Of a stretch of 64,000 bases of DNA, positions 1-7,719 are shown piece after piece. The DNA comes from Streptomyces endocoffeicus. GTDB taxonomy: Bacteria > Actinomycetota > Actinomycetes > Streptomycetales > Streptomycetaceae. Position numbers and translations under genes: made by a program. The stretch is from assembly GCF_016741935.1 (NCBI RefSeq), contig NZ_JAERRG010000023.1, forward strand, positions 118,653 through 182,652. Reading direction: 5' to 3'. Below the pieces are notes generated by a model that had not been told where the DNA came from, ran no database searches, and saw only the letters and a program-made list of their open reading frames with translations. Every line of letters starts with the position of its first letter. The first letter of the stretch is position 1.

Positions 1-69
1 ATCATCCAGGCAGTCGTCGAGTCCTCGCGTCAGGGCGGCACCGCCGTCGTCGTTCCGCCCGCCGTCTGA
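1..69 (+). CDS. C-terminal fragment of a gene cut by the window edge, possibly a Gfo/Idh/MocA oxidoreductase
   Basis: Frame 1 is open from the first base to a TGA at 67-69 and gives 22 residues ending in TAVVVPPAV. The gene begins outside the window, so length and start are unknown. Tails of the form 'aVveSsr.G..v.vp' are common at the C-terminus of Gfo/Idh/MocA sugar oxidoreductases. The next gene, a sugar isomerase/epimerase-type TIM barrel starting 23 bases later, is a frequent operon partner of that family. The family call rests on that neighbour and a very short tail, so it is tentative. Confidence 0.4.
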   Translation: MIQAVVESSRQGGTAVVVPPAV

Positions 70-92
70 AACAACCGTAAGGAGTCGCACCC

Positions 93-1091
93 ATGGCCCT
101 CAAGCTCGGCGCCTACACCGCCTGCCTGCACGACCGCACCCTCTCCGAGGCCCTGGACATCCTGAAGGAGAACGGTCTGACCTCGGTCGAGGTCAATACC
201 GGCGGTTTCATCCCCGCCCCGCACTGCCCGGTCGACCTGCTGCTGTCCTCGGCCACCGCACGCGAGGAGTACCTGGCGGCCTTCGCCGACCGGGGGATGG
301 AACTGACCGGCCTCAACTGCAACGGCAATCCGCTCAGCCCCCTCCCCGGTGTCGGCCCGAAACACGCCGACGACCTGCGCCGCACCATCCGCCTCGCGGG
401 CCTGCTCGGCGTCAGGCACGTGGTCACCATGTCCGGCACCCCGGGCTCCGACCCCGACGCCAAGTACCCCTCCTGGGTCGTCAACCCCTGGGACGGCGTG
501 TACATGGACGTCCTGGACTACCAGTGGGGCGTGGCCGTCGAATTCTGGAAGGAGATCGACGCGCTCGCCCGGGAGAACGACGTCCGGGTCGCCATCGAGA
601 TGCACCCGCACAACGTCGTCTTCTCCCCTGTCACCCTGAAGCGGCTCGTCGACGAGACCGGTGCGAGCAACGTCGGCGCCGAGATGGACCCCTCCCATCT
701 GATGTGGCAGGGCATGGACATCGTCGCCTCCATCAAGTGGCTCGGCCCGCTGGTCTTCCACGCCGCCGCGAAGGACGCCACGCTCTGCCCCGGCGCCGAC
801 ATCCGCGGCGTCCTGGACACGTCCTTCACCCGTGTCCCCGCCGACGCCCCCGGCAAGGTCCCCACCGGCTACGGCTTCTGGTGCAACGCCTGGCCCGAGA
901 ACCCGGCGTGGAAGTTCGTCGCCGTCGGCCTCGGCAACGACGTCCCCTTCTGGACGGAGTTCCTGCGTGCCCTCGCCGAGGTGAACCCCGACATGGCCGT
1001 CAACATCGAGCACGAGGACGCCGCCTACTCCCAGACCGAGGGTCTGGCCCTGGCCGCCAAGAACCTCCGCGGCGCCGCGGAAGCCCTCTGA
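93..1091 (+). CDS. Sugar phosphate isomerase/epimerase (xylose isomerase-like TIM barrel)
   Basis: This 332-residue protein has the look of the AP-endonuclease-2/xylose-isomerase TIM-barrel family. The N-terminal strand is KLGAYTACLHDRTLSEAL, followed by a 'gLtsVEvntGGF' strand, a central VAIEMHPHN segment with metal-ligand Glu and His, then EMDPSHL and a C-terminal NIEHEDA, all typical of divalent-metal sugar isomerases. The substrate cannot be read; inosose or keto-sugar epimerisation is usual in such operons. AAGGAG lies about 8 bases before the ATG. It follows the preceding partial gene by 23 bases and is probably co-transcribed with it. No signal peptide is seen, so it should be cytoplasmic. 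Confidence 0.85.
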   Translation: MALKLGAYTACLHDRTLSEALDILKENGLTSVEVNTGGFIPAPHCPVDLLLSSATAREEYLAAFADRGMELTGLNCNGNPLSPLPGVGPKHADDLRRTIRLAGLLGVRHVVTMSGTPGSDPDAKYPSWVVNPWDGVYMDVLDYQWGVAVEFWKEIDALARENDVRVAIEMHPHNVVFSPVTLKRLVDETGASNVGAEMDPSHLMWQGMDIVASIKWLGPLVFHAAAKDATLCPGADIRGVLDTSFTRVPADAPGKVPTGYGFWCNAWPENPAWKFVAVGLGNDVPFWTEFLRALAEVNPDMAVNIEHEDAAYSQTEGLALAAKNLRGAAEAL

Positions 1092-1110
1092 TCCACCCGC
1101 ACCCGTGGGC

Positions 1111-1138
1111 CCCGCTTCCGCCGGCCGGCGGAAGCGGG
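1111..1138. terminator. Perfect GC-rich palindrome between convergent genes
   Basis: Two exact 14-base arms, the left reading CCCGCTTCCGCCGG, abut without a spacer. The palindrome sits 19 bases after the isomerase stop and 60 bases before the stop of the convergent Zn-ribbon gene, so it could end transcription from both sides. No clear T tract follows, as is usual for actinomycete hairpin terminators. Confidence 0.7.
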
Positions 1139-1198
1139 CGCCGCTGCTGTACTTCTCGCTGATGATCAAGGAGGGCGAACCGGACGTTCGCGGGCCCG

Positions 1199-1633
1199 CT
1201 ATGCGTCGCAGAGCTGAAAGGCGATCTCCTGTGGCTGCGCCCCGAACCCCAGCCGTACCTCGGCTCCGACACACGCCCTGGCCAGCGGCACGGCGCTGAC
1301 CCTGGCGCGGAGGCGGAACCCTTCGCGCATGTCGATGATGGCCATGGCGCGGGGCTTGCCCACGCTGCGACCGACAAAGGTGACGTGATGGATGACGCCG
1401 ATACCGTCACTGCGTTCCTCGGCCATGTCGGTGGAGCCGCAGACAGGGCACAGCAGGCGGCGGAAGACCGCGGTATGGCACCAGCGGCAGCGCTGGAAGT
1501 ACAGCACCCCGTCCCGGATCCCCCCTGCTGGGATGGGGCTCCGATGGTCCGCGTCCATCTGCGGTGCGGCAGTCGGGACGCCGTCCCCCTCGAAGGGGCC
1601 GTTGTCTGCGGTTTCGATCACTGTATGGGACAT
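1199..1633 (-). CDS. Zn-ribbon/OB-fold (DUF35-type) acyl-CoA-associated protein
   Basis: The 144-residue protein has a central rubredoxin-like zinc ribbon (CRWC then CPVC, residues roughly 48-66) followed by an OB-fold-like beta segment (GVIHHVTFVGRSV to RLGFG). This layout is typical of DUF35/YlxX proteins, which partner thiolases and other acyl-CoA enzymes; some act as CoA-binding accessory subunits. The first 30 residues are poorly conserved in appearance. AGGAGA lies 7 bases before the ATG. It is the last gene of the acyl-CoA carboxylase operon, 83 bases after the biotin carboxylase stop, which fits an acyl-CoA role. The exact partner is unknown. Confidence 0.75.
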   Translation of the reverse strand: MSHTVIETADNGPFEGDGVPTAAPQMDADHRSPIPAGGIRDGVLYFQRCRWCHTAVFRRLLCPVCGSTDMAEERSDGIGVIHHVTFVGRSVGKPRAMAIIDMREGFRLRARVSAVPLARACVGAEVRLGFGAQPQEIAFQLCDA

Positions 1634-1716
1634 GGCGAATTCTCCTGACCGCTGTCCGGTGCGGCGGAACGGCTCTGTGAAGGGAACGAGGGCGGCCCTG
1701 GTCGGCTGATGTGTCG

Positions 1717-3492
1717 TCAGTCCTTGATCTCGCAGATCGCGGCGCCGGCGGTGAGGGCGGCGCCTGTCTCGGCGGACAGGCCCTTGATGGTGCCGGACTT
1801 GTGCGCGTTCAGCGGCTGCTCCATCTTCATCGCCTCCAGGACGACGACCAGGTCTCCCTCCTTGACCTCCTGGCCCTCCTCGACGGCGACCTTGACGATC
1901 GTGCCCTGCATCGGGGACGCGAGGGTGTCACCCGAGGCGACCGGGCCCGACTTCTTGGCCGCACGCCGCTTGGGGCGGGCGCCCGCGGCGTGGCCGGTGC
2001 GGGACGGCGACATGCCCAGCGAGGACGGCAGGGAGACCTCCAGGCGCTTGCCGCCGACCTCGACGACCACCGTCTCACGGCCCGGCTCCTCGTCCGTCTC
2101 CGCGTCCGAGGAGGCGGCGAAGGGCCTGATCTCGTTGCTGAACTCGGTCTCGATCCAGCGGGTGTGGGCCGTGAACGGCTCGGTGGAGCCAGTCAGTTCG
2201 GGGGCGAACGCCGGGTCCTTGACCACCGCGCGGTGGAACGGGATGGCGGTCGCCATGCCCTCGACCCGGAACTCGGCCAGGGCGCGAGCCGCCCGCTGAA
2301 GGGCCTGCGCACGGGTGGCGCCCGTGACGATCAGCTTGGCCAGCAGCGAGTCCCACGCCGGGCCGATCACGCTGCCCGCCTCCACACCGGCATCCATGCG
2401 CACGCCCGGGCCGGACGGCGGATCGAACGTGGTGACCGTGCCCGGGGCGGGCAGGAAGTTCCGGCCCGGGTCCTCGCCGTTGATGCGGAACTCGAAGGAG
2501 TGGCCGCGCGGTTCGGGGTCGCCGTAGCCGAGTTCCTCGCCGTCGGCGATACGGAACATCTCGCGCACCAGGTCGATGCCGGCGACCTCCTCGGTGACCG
2601 GGTGCTCCACCTGAAGCCGGGTGTTGACCTCCAGGAAGGAGATCGTGCCGTCCATCCCGACCAGGAACTCCACCGTCCCCGCGCCGACGTAACCGGCCTC
2701 CTTGAGGATGGCCTTGGAGGCGGAGTACAGCTGCGCGACCTGCTCCTCGGACAGGAACGGCGCCGGGGCCTCCTCGACCAGCTTCTGGTGGCGGCGCTGG
2801 AGGGAGCAGTCACGGGTGGAGACCACGACCACATTGCCGTGGGTGTCGGCCAGGCACTGGGTCTCCACGTGCCGGGGCTTGTCCAGGTAGCGCTCGACGA
2901 AGCACTCGCCGCGCCCGAACGCGGCCACCGCCTCGCGGACCGCCGACTCGTAGAGCTCGGGGACCTCTTCGAGGGTGCGGGCGACCTTCAGGCCGCGGCC
3001 ACCGCCGCCGAAGGCGGCCTTGATGGCGATGGGCAGGCCGTGCTCCTCGGCGAAGGCCACGACCTCCTCCGCCCCGGAGACGGGGTCGGGGGTCCCGGCC
3101 ACCAGCGGGGCACCCGCGCGCTGGGCGATGTGCCGGGCGGCGACCTTGTCACCGAGGTCGCGGATGGCCCGCGGCGGCGGGCCGATCCAGATCAGACCGG
3201 CGTCCAGGACCGCCTGGGCGAACTCGGCGTTCTCCGACAGGAAGCCGTATCCGGGATGGATGGCGTCCGCGCCGGACTCGCGTGCCGCGTTCAGGATCTT
3301 GTCGATCACCAGGTAGCTGGTCGCCGGGGTGTCACCGCCCAGGGCGAACGCCTCGTCCGCGGCGCGGACGTGCGACGCGTCCCGGTCCGGGTCCGCGTAG
3401 ACGGCCACGCTCACGATCCCGGCGTCCCGGCAGGCCCGGACCACGCGGACAGCGATCTCGCCACGGTTGGCGATCAGCACCTTCGTCAGCAT
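1717..3492 (-). CDS. accA2: Acyl-CoA carboxylase alpha subunit (biotin carboxylase + BCCP)
   Basis: The 591-residue protein is the length of Streptomyces AccA-type alpha subunits (about 590). It starts MLTKVLIANRGEIAVRVVRAC, the biotin carboxylase N-domain, then shows the ATP-grasp Gly-rich loop FGGGGRGL near residue 163 and the EVNTRLQVEHPVTE signature near residue 285. It ends in a biotinyl domain with EAMKMEQP near residue 553, Lys being the biotin site. It carboxylates biotin with ATP and bicarbonate for the beta subunit encoded upstream, yielding malonyl- or methylmalonyl-CoA. The start is supported by GGAG 5 bases upstream and by its overlap with the stop of the short ORF before it. Confidence 0.95.
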   Translation of the reverse strand: MLTKVLIANRGEIAVRVVRACRDAGIVSVAVYADPDRDASHVRAADEAFALGGDTPATSYLVIDKILNAARESGADAIHPGYGFLSENAEFAQAVLDAGLIWIGPPPRAIRDLGDKVAARHIAQRAGAPLVAGTPDPVSGAEEVVAFAEEHGLPIAIKAAFGGGGRGLKVARTLEEVPELYESAVREAVAAFGRGECFVERYLDKPRHVETQCLADTHGNVVVVSTRDCSLQRRHQKLVEEAPAPFLSEEQVAQLYSASKAILKEAGYVGAGTVEFLVGMDGTISFLEVNTRLQVEHPVTEEVAGIDLVREMFRIADGEELGYGDPEPRGHSFEFRINGEDPGRNFLPAPGTVTTFDPPSGPGVRMDAGVEAGSVIGPAWDSLLAKLIVTGATRAQALQRAARALAEFRVEGMATAIPFHRAVVKDPAFAPELTGSTEPFTAHTRWIETEFSNEIRPFAASSDAETDEEPGRETVVVEVGGKRLEVSLPSSLGMSPSRTGHAAGARPKRRAAKKSGPVASGDTLASPMQGTIVKVAVEEGQEVKEGDLVVVLEAMKMEQPLNAHKSGTIKGLSAETGAALTAGAAICEIKD

Positions 3493-3596
3493 TCCGACTC
3501 CAGCTCGTTCCCAGCCGCGGTCAGCCGGTGCACCACGCGCGCGTGCGGTGCCGCGACGGCGCCGGCCTGCTCCGCTCGTTCCAACAGGTCGTTCAT
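3486..3596 (-). CDS. Short ORF (36 aa) between carboxylase subunits, possible degenerate epsilon subunit
   Basis: The frame reads MNDLLERAEQAGAVAAPHAR and ends LESEC before a TGA. GGAG lies 8 bases before the ATG. Its last codons overlap the start of the biotin carboxylase gene (ATGCTGA), an arrangement suggesting translational coupling. In Streptomyces a small epsilon subunit (about 65 residues) commonly follows the beta subunit gene, which is this position. The ORF is about half that length and I see no clear epsilon motif. It could be a shortened epsilon peptide, a leader ORF that couples alpha translation to beta, or a chance frame. Confidence 0.5.
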   Translation of the reverse strand: MNDLLERAEQAGAVAAPHARVVHRLTAAGNELESEC

Positions 3597-3656
3597 GCTG
3601 CTTTCTCCAAGAGTCGGGGTCTGCTCGTTCAACGAGGCCAGTAGGAGCGGTCCGGG

Positions 3657-5273
3657 CTAGAGGGGGATGTTGCCGTGCTTCCTGGGCGGCAGCGACTCGC
3701 GCTTGGTGCTCAGCTGACGCAGGCCGCGCACGATGTGCCGACGGGTCTCGGACGGCATGATCACCGCGTCGACGTAGCCGCGCTCGGCCGCGACATAGGG
3801 GTTGAGGAGGGTGTCCTCGTACTCCTGGATGAGCCGCGCCCGGGTCGCCTCCACGTCGCCGCCGGTCTCGGCCTCGGCCTCGGCCTCGGCGAGGGTGCGG
3901 CGGTGCAGGATGTTGACCGCGCCCTGGGCGCCCATGACAGCGATCTGGGCGGTCGGCCAGGCCAGGTTGAGGTCGGCGCCCAGGTGCTTGGAGCCCATGA
4001 CGTCGTAGGCGCCGCCGAAGGCCTTGCGAGTGATCAACGTAATCAGCGGGACCGTCGCCTCCGCGTAGGCGTAGATCAGCTTGGCGCCGCGGCGGATGAT
4101 GCCGTCGTGCTCCTGGCCCACGCCCGGCAGGAAGCCCGGCACATCGACGAAGGTGATGACCGGGATGTTGAAGGCGTCGCAGGTGCGTACGAAGCGCGCG
4201 CCCTTCTCGCTCGCCTTGATGTCCAGACAGCCGGCGGACTGCATCGGCTGGTTGGCGACGATGCCCACCGGGTGGCCCTCGACCCGCCCGAAGCCGGTGA
4301 CGATGTTCGGCGCGAACAGCGGCTGTGTCTCGAAGAACTCGGTGTCGTCGAGGATGTGCTCGATCACCCTGTGCATGTCGTACGGCTGGTTCGCGCTGTC
4401 GGGTACGAGGGTGTCCAGCTCCAGGTCCTCGTCCGTGACGGCGAGGTCCGCCTCCTCGGGGAAGACCGGCGGCTCGGAGAGGTTGTTGGACGGCAGGTAC
4501 GACAGCAGTTGCTTGACGTACTCGATGGCGTCCTTCTCGTCCCCGGCCATGTGGTGCGCGACACCGGAGGTGGTGTTGTGGGTGCGGGCGCCGCCCAGCT
4601 CCTCGAAGCCGACGTCCTCACCGGTGACGGTCTTGATGACGTCCGGGCCGGTGATGAACATGTGCGAGGTCTGGTCGACCATGACCGTGAAGTCGGTGAT
4701 CGCCGGGGAGTACACGGCTCCCCCCGCGCAGGGGCCCACGACCAGGCTGATCTGCGGGATGACACCACTCGCGTGGGTGTTGCGGCGGAAGATCTCGCCG
4801 TAGGCGCCGAGGGAGGCCACGCCCTCCTGGATGCGGGCGCCGCCGGAGTCGTTGATGCCGATGACCGGGCAGCCGGTCTTCAGCGCGAAGTCCATCACCT
4901 TGACGATCTTCTGGCCGTAGACCTCGCCCAGCGCGCCGCCGAAGACGGTGAAGTCCTGGGAGAACACGGCCACCGGTCGGCCGTCGACCGTGCCGTACCC
5001 GGTGACGACGCCGTCGCCGTAGGGGCGGTTGCCGGCCAGGCCGAAGTTGGTGGAGCGGTGCCGGGCGAACTCGTCGAGCTCCACGAAGGAGCCCTCGTCG
5101 AGCAGCAGGTCGATCCGCTCGCGAGCCGTCAGCTTGCCCTTGGCGTGCTGCTTTTCGACGGCGCGCGCGGAGCCGGCGTGCGTCGCTTCCTCGGTACGGC
5201 GCTGAAGATCCGCGAGCTTGCCCGCGGTGGTGTGGAACCGCGGGCGGTGCTCACTCTGCGTAACGGAATCCAC
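3657..5273 (-). CDS. pccB: Acyl-CoA (propionyl-CoA type) carboxylase beta subunit
   Basis: This 538-residue carboxyltransferase has the N-terminal crotonase-like half (KQHAKGKLTARERIDLLLD, then GINDSGGARIQEG near residue 140) and the C-terminal half (PGFLPGVGQEH, KAFGGAYDVMGSKHLGADL). It moves CO2 from biotin to an acyl-CoA. The residue after GGAY is Asp (about residue 424). In Streptomyces PccB/AccB this position separates propionyl-CoA (Asp) from broader acetyl/propionyl enzymes (Ile), so propionyl-CoA is the likelier substrate. A GTG start at 5273 is chosen because AGGAGG lies 7 bases upstream; the frame stays open to 5645 but those codons run back over the divergent TetR gene. It is divergent from that regulator. 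Confidence 0.95.
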   Translation of the reverse strand: MDSVTQSEHRPRFHTTAGKLADLQRRTEEATHAGSARAVEKQHAKGKLTARERIDLLLDEGSFVELDEFARHRSTNFGLAGNRPYGDGVVTGYGTVDGRPVAVFSQDFTVFGGALGEVYGQKIVKVMDFALKTGCPVIGINDSGGARIQEGVASLGAYGEIFRRNTHASGVIPQISLVVGPCAGGAVYSPAITDFTVMVDQTSHMFITGPDVIKTVTGEDVGFEELGGARTHNTTSGVAHHMAGDEKDAIEYVKQLLSYLPSNNLSEPPVFPEEADLAVTDEDLELDTLVPDSANQPYDMHRVIEHILDDTEFFETQPLFAPNIVTGFGRVEGHPVGIVANQPMQSAGCLDIKASEKGARFVRTCDAFNIPVITFVDVPGFLPGVGQEHDGIIRRGAKLIYAYAEATVPLITLITRKAFGGAYDVMGSKHLGADLNLAWPTAQIAVMGAQGAVNILHRRTLAEAEAEAETGGDVEATRARLIQEYEDTLLNPYVAAERGYVDAVIMPSETRRHIVRGLRQLSTKRESLPPRKHGNIPL

Positions 5274-5288
5274 GCCGGAACCTCCTAT

Positions 5289-5322
5289 GGTACTCAATGT
5301 CTTATGAACGGTACTCAGTACC
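5289..5322. promoter_or_regulatory. Likely TetR operator: two GGTACTCA repeats, one forming a palindrome
   Basis: GGTACTCA occurs at 5289-5296 and again at 5310-5317, exactly 21 bases apart, two helical turns. The second copy extends to the perfect palindrome GGTACTCAGTACC (6+1+6) at 5310-5322. The pair lies in the short gap between the carboxylase beta gene and the divergent TetR gene, the classic place for a site that represses both. That the adjacent TetR binds here is an inference. Confidence 0.6.
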
Positions 5323-5375
5323 GCCCGGTGGGGCAAGTGGTCTCCGGGCACTGAGACAAGGGAGGATGAGCGGTC

Positions 5376-6056
5376 ATGAGCAAGCCAGCCGCGCGGATCC
5401 GGCTCGCGGACGCCGCGTTCGTTCTCTTCGACGAACGCGGATACGAGCGGACCACCGTCGATGACATCGCCGAACGGGCCGGAGTGGGCCGTACGACGTT
5501 CTTCCGGCACTACCGGTCGAAGGAAGCGGTCATCTTCCCCGATCATGACCGGCTGCTGGAGCTGATCAGGGACCGCCTGGCCACCTCCAGTGACAGCACC
5601 GCCCTGGTCGCCGTATCCGACGCCGTACGCCTGGTGCTGCTGCACTACATCGATGAGGGCGACCTCGCACGCCGCAGGTACGCGCTGACCAGCAAGGTTT
5701 CCGCCCTACGGGATCGGGAGATCGCCAGCGTGGCGCGCTACCAGCGACTGTTCCGCGAGTTCATCGCGGACTGGATGGGAGACCCCACCGAGGCGGCCTC
5801 GCTTCGGGCCGAGCTCATGGCGGCGGCAGTGGTGGCGGCCCACAACCACGTACTGCGCCGATGGCTCCGCGGCGAGTCCGCCGACCCCGTCGCGGAGGTC
5901 GACGAGGCGATGCGCGAAGTCCTCGCTCTCTTCCCGACACCTCAGTCCCCCGGGGGAAGGGACGATGACGGCACCACCCTCGTCGCGTTCCGGACCAGCC
6001 AGGATCTCGATGCCTTGCTCCCCTCGCTGCGACGCCTCATCGAGGACGGCCCTTGA
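5376..6056 (+). CDS. TetR-family regulator divergent from the carboxylase operon
   Basis: The 226-residue protein has an N-terminal TetR helix-turn-helix (AFVLFDERGYERTTVDDIAE, then AGVGRTTFFRHYRSKEA, residues 12-50) and an all-helical C-terminal ligand domain. A tail of about 30 residues beyond the usual TetR length includes a Gly/Asp-rich linker (PGGRDDDG). GGAGG precedes the ATG. It is transcribed away from the acyl-CoA carboxylase operon, with the GGTACTCA sites between them, so it probably senses an acyl-CoA-related ligand and controls that operon; this is inferred from position. Its stop overlaps the next TetR start. Confidence 0.88.
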   Translation: MSKPAARIRLADAAFVLFDERGYERTTVDDIAERAGVGRTTFFRHYRSKEAVIFPDHDRLLELIRDRLATSSDSTALVAVSDAVRLVLLHYIDEGDLARRRYALTSKVSALRDREIASVARYQRLFREFIADWMGDPTEAASLRAELMAAAVVAAHNHVLRRWLRGESADPVAEVDEAMREVLALFPTPQSPGGRDDDGTTLVAFRTSQDLDALLPSLRRLIEDGP

Positions 6057-6661
6057 GCGCGCCTCGGCATCGCCTTCACACGACGAGCACCGCGCGCCCC
6101 GCACGGGGGCGCCCCGCACGGCTGAGCCGCGAGCTGATCGTCTCCACCGCGCTGCGGTGCGACCTCACCACGCTCACCATGCGGGAACTCGCCACCCACC
6201 TCGGCGTCTCGCACTCCGCGCTCTACCGCTGGGTCCGCGACCGCGAAGGGCTCTTCGACCTGATCAGCGAGGTCATGGTCGAGCGCATCCTGCCGCCGGA
6301 CGACCCCACGGAGCACACCTGGCGCTCATGGCTGGCCCGCCTCGCATGGGCCATGCACGACGAGTTCCTGGCCGTCCCCGGATACGCGGCCCGCGTCGCG
6401 CATCCGCACCGGCACAACCCGGCCTCGTTCGGGCGGCTGCGCGAGCGGGTGGAGGCCGCGTTCATCGCGGCCGGGGCCGCACCGGAGGCGGCGCGGCAGA
6501 GCTGGTACGTCTTCGGCCTGAGCGTCGTCCAGTGGCTCGGCGGGGTCGACCAGGGCGTCTCCATGGAGGGTGCGCCGCCCCGCTTCGACCTCTTCCTCGA
6601 CACGCTGCTGCGCGGCCTGCCCGCCCGCCTTCCCGTCGAACACCCGCGTCCCGACGTCTGA
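6053..6661 (+). CDS. Second TetR-family regulator, overlapping the first
   Basis: This 202-residue protein has a TetR helix-turn-helix (LTMRELATHLGVSHSALYRW, residues 43-62) and a C-terminal domain like the TetR/AcrR group with conserved W and H residues (FVLA-like WAMHDEFLAVPG, GLSVVQWLGGV). The assumed start is a TTG that overlaps the stop of the upstream TetR gene (TTGA), which suggests translational coupling. The first 25 residues are Arg/Thr-rich and may be untranslated if a later start is used. Two different TetR genes in one transcript suggests control of more than one target; the convergent oxidoreductase gene is one candidate. Confidence 0.85.
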   Translation: MSAPRHRLHTTSTARPARGRPARLSRELIVSTALRCDLTTLTMRELATHLGVSHSALYRWVRDREGLFDLISEVMVERILPPDDPTEHTWRSWLARLAWAMHDEFLAVPGYAARVAHPHRHNPASFGRLRERVEAAFIAAGAAPEAARQSWYVFGLSVVQWLGGVDQGVSMEGAPPRFDLFLDTLLRGLPARLPVEHPRPDV

Positions 6662-6691
6662 TGCGACGCACCGCGAATCCTCGGCCGTAGG

Positions 6692-7675
6692 TCACAACGC
6701 CGCGGCCTCGAGCACCAGCTTGCCCGTGGTGGTGCCCGATTCGATGCGGCGGTGGGCCTCGGCGGCCTGTTCCAGCGGCAGGGTTTCGACCCGCGTCCGC
6801 AGGTCTCCCGTCGCCGCGGCCGCCACCGCGCGGCGCAGCGCCCGGCGTGTCTCCCCGGGGAAGGCGGCGGCGAAGGCGGCCAGGTTGAAGCCGGAGACGG
6901 TCCTGTTGGTGAACCACAGTTCGTTGGCCGGGATACCGATGTCCGCGGCGCCGGAGGCGTTGCCCATCACCACCAGGCGTCCCATCGGGGCCAGCCGGTC
7001 CAGGCCCGCGCGGCGGGCGGGGCCGCCGACCATGTCGACCACGACGTCGAACTCGCCCGCGTCGGCGATCCGGTCCCGCGTGATCACCTCGTGGTAGCCG
7101 AAGCGCCTGGCGGTCTCGATCTTGGCCGCGCTGCCGACGGTGCCGACCACGTGGCCCGCGCCCAGCAGGCGGGCGGCCTGGCCGAGTTGGCTTCCCACGC
7201 CGCCGGCCGCGGCATGGATCAGCACGCGTTCTCCGGGCTCGATCCGGGCCACCCGGTCGAGCACGAGGAACGCGGTGGTGCTGTTGGACGGCAGCGCCGC
7301 GGCGACGTCCATCCCGATACCGAGGCCGTCCAGCGGCACGGCCAGGGCCGCCGAGGTCACCACCACCTCGGCGTAGCCACCGCTGTCGACGATCGAGAGC
7401 GCGGCCACCGGCTGCCCGACGGTCAGATCCTCGACGCCCTCACCGACCGCCCGGATCCGCCCCGACACCTCGATGCCGGGCACAAAGGGAAGCGGCACGT
7501 CGACGACGCCGCGCCGGTAGAGGACCTCGGCGAAGTTGGCGCCCGCGTACGCCACGTCGATGGCGACCTGGCCCGGTCCGGGCTCGGGGACGGGGACGGT
7601 GGCGACGCGGAGCACCTCGGCGTCGCCGAACTCGGGGATGGTCACTGCCTTCATCTGCCTGCTGCCGTTGTTCAT
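6692..7675 (-). CDS. NADPH:quinone oxidoreductase-like medium-chain dehydrogenase
   Basis: A 327-residue MDR-superfamily protein. The N-terminal GroES-like domain includes PFVPGIEVSGRIRAVGEGV (near residue 70), then comes the nucleotide-binding motif AAAGGVGSQLGQAARL (near residue 155) and a Rossmann domain. Structural and catalytic zinc ligands are absent, which places it with zinc-free quinone oxidoreductases rather than alcohol dehydrogenases. The ATG at 7675 has AGGA about 9 bases upstream; a second ATG at 7654 (MKAVTIPEFG) matches the usual family start better but has a weaker ribosome site. It lies 44 bases after an XRE regulator on the same strand and may be its target. Confidence 0.88.
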   Translation of the reverse strand: MNNGSRQMKAVTIPEFGDAEVLRVATVPVPEPGPGQVAIDVAYAGANFAEVLYRRGVVDVPLPFVPGIEVSGRIRAVGEGVEDLTVGQPVAALSIVDSGGYAEVVVTSAALAVPLDGLGIGMDVAAALPSNSTTAFLVLDRVARIEPGERVLIHAAAGGVGSQLGQAARLLGAGHVVGTVGSAAKIETARRFGYHEVITRDRIADAGEFDVVVDMVGGPARRAGLDRLAPMGRLVVMGNASGAADIGIPANELWFTNRTVSGFNLAAFAAAFPGETRRALRRAVAAAATGDLRTRVETLPLEQAAEAHRRIESGTTTGKLVLEAAAL

Positions 7676-7719
7676 GTCCACGATCCTGCGGGCACGGCGG
7701 CAACGCGGGCAGTGCCCAC

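Noticed and set aside
1711..3660. Plus-strand 649-codon frame
   Set aside because: Antisense to the biotin carboxylase gene; composition is typical of shadow frames.
5274..5645. Upstream extension of the carboxyltransferase gene
   Set aside because: The added codons run over the divergent TetR gene and promoter; GTG at 5273 has an excellent AGGAGG site and the normal family N-terminus.
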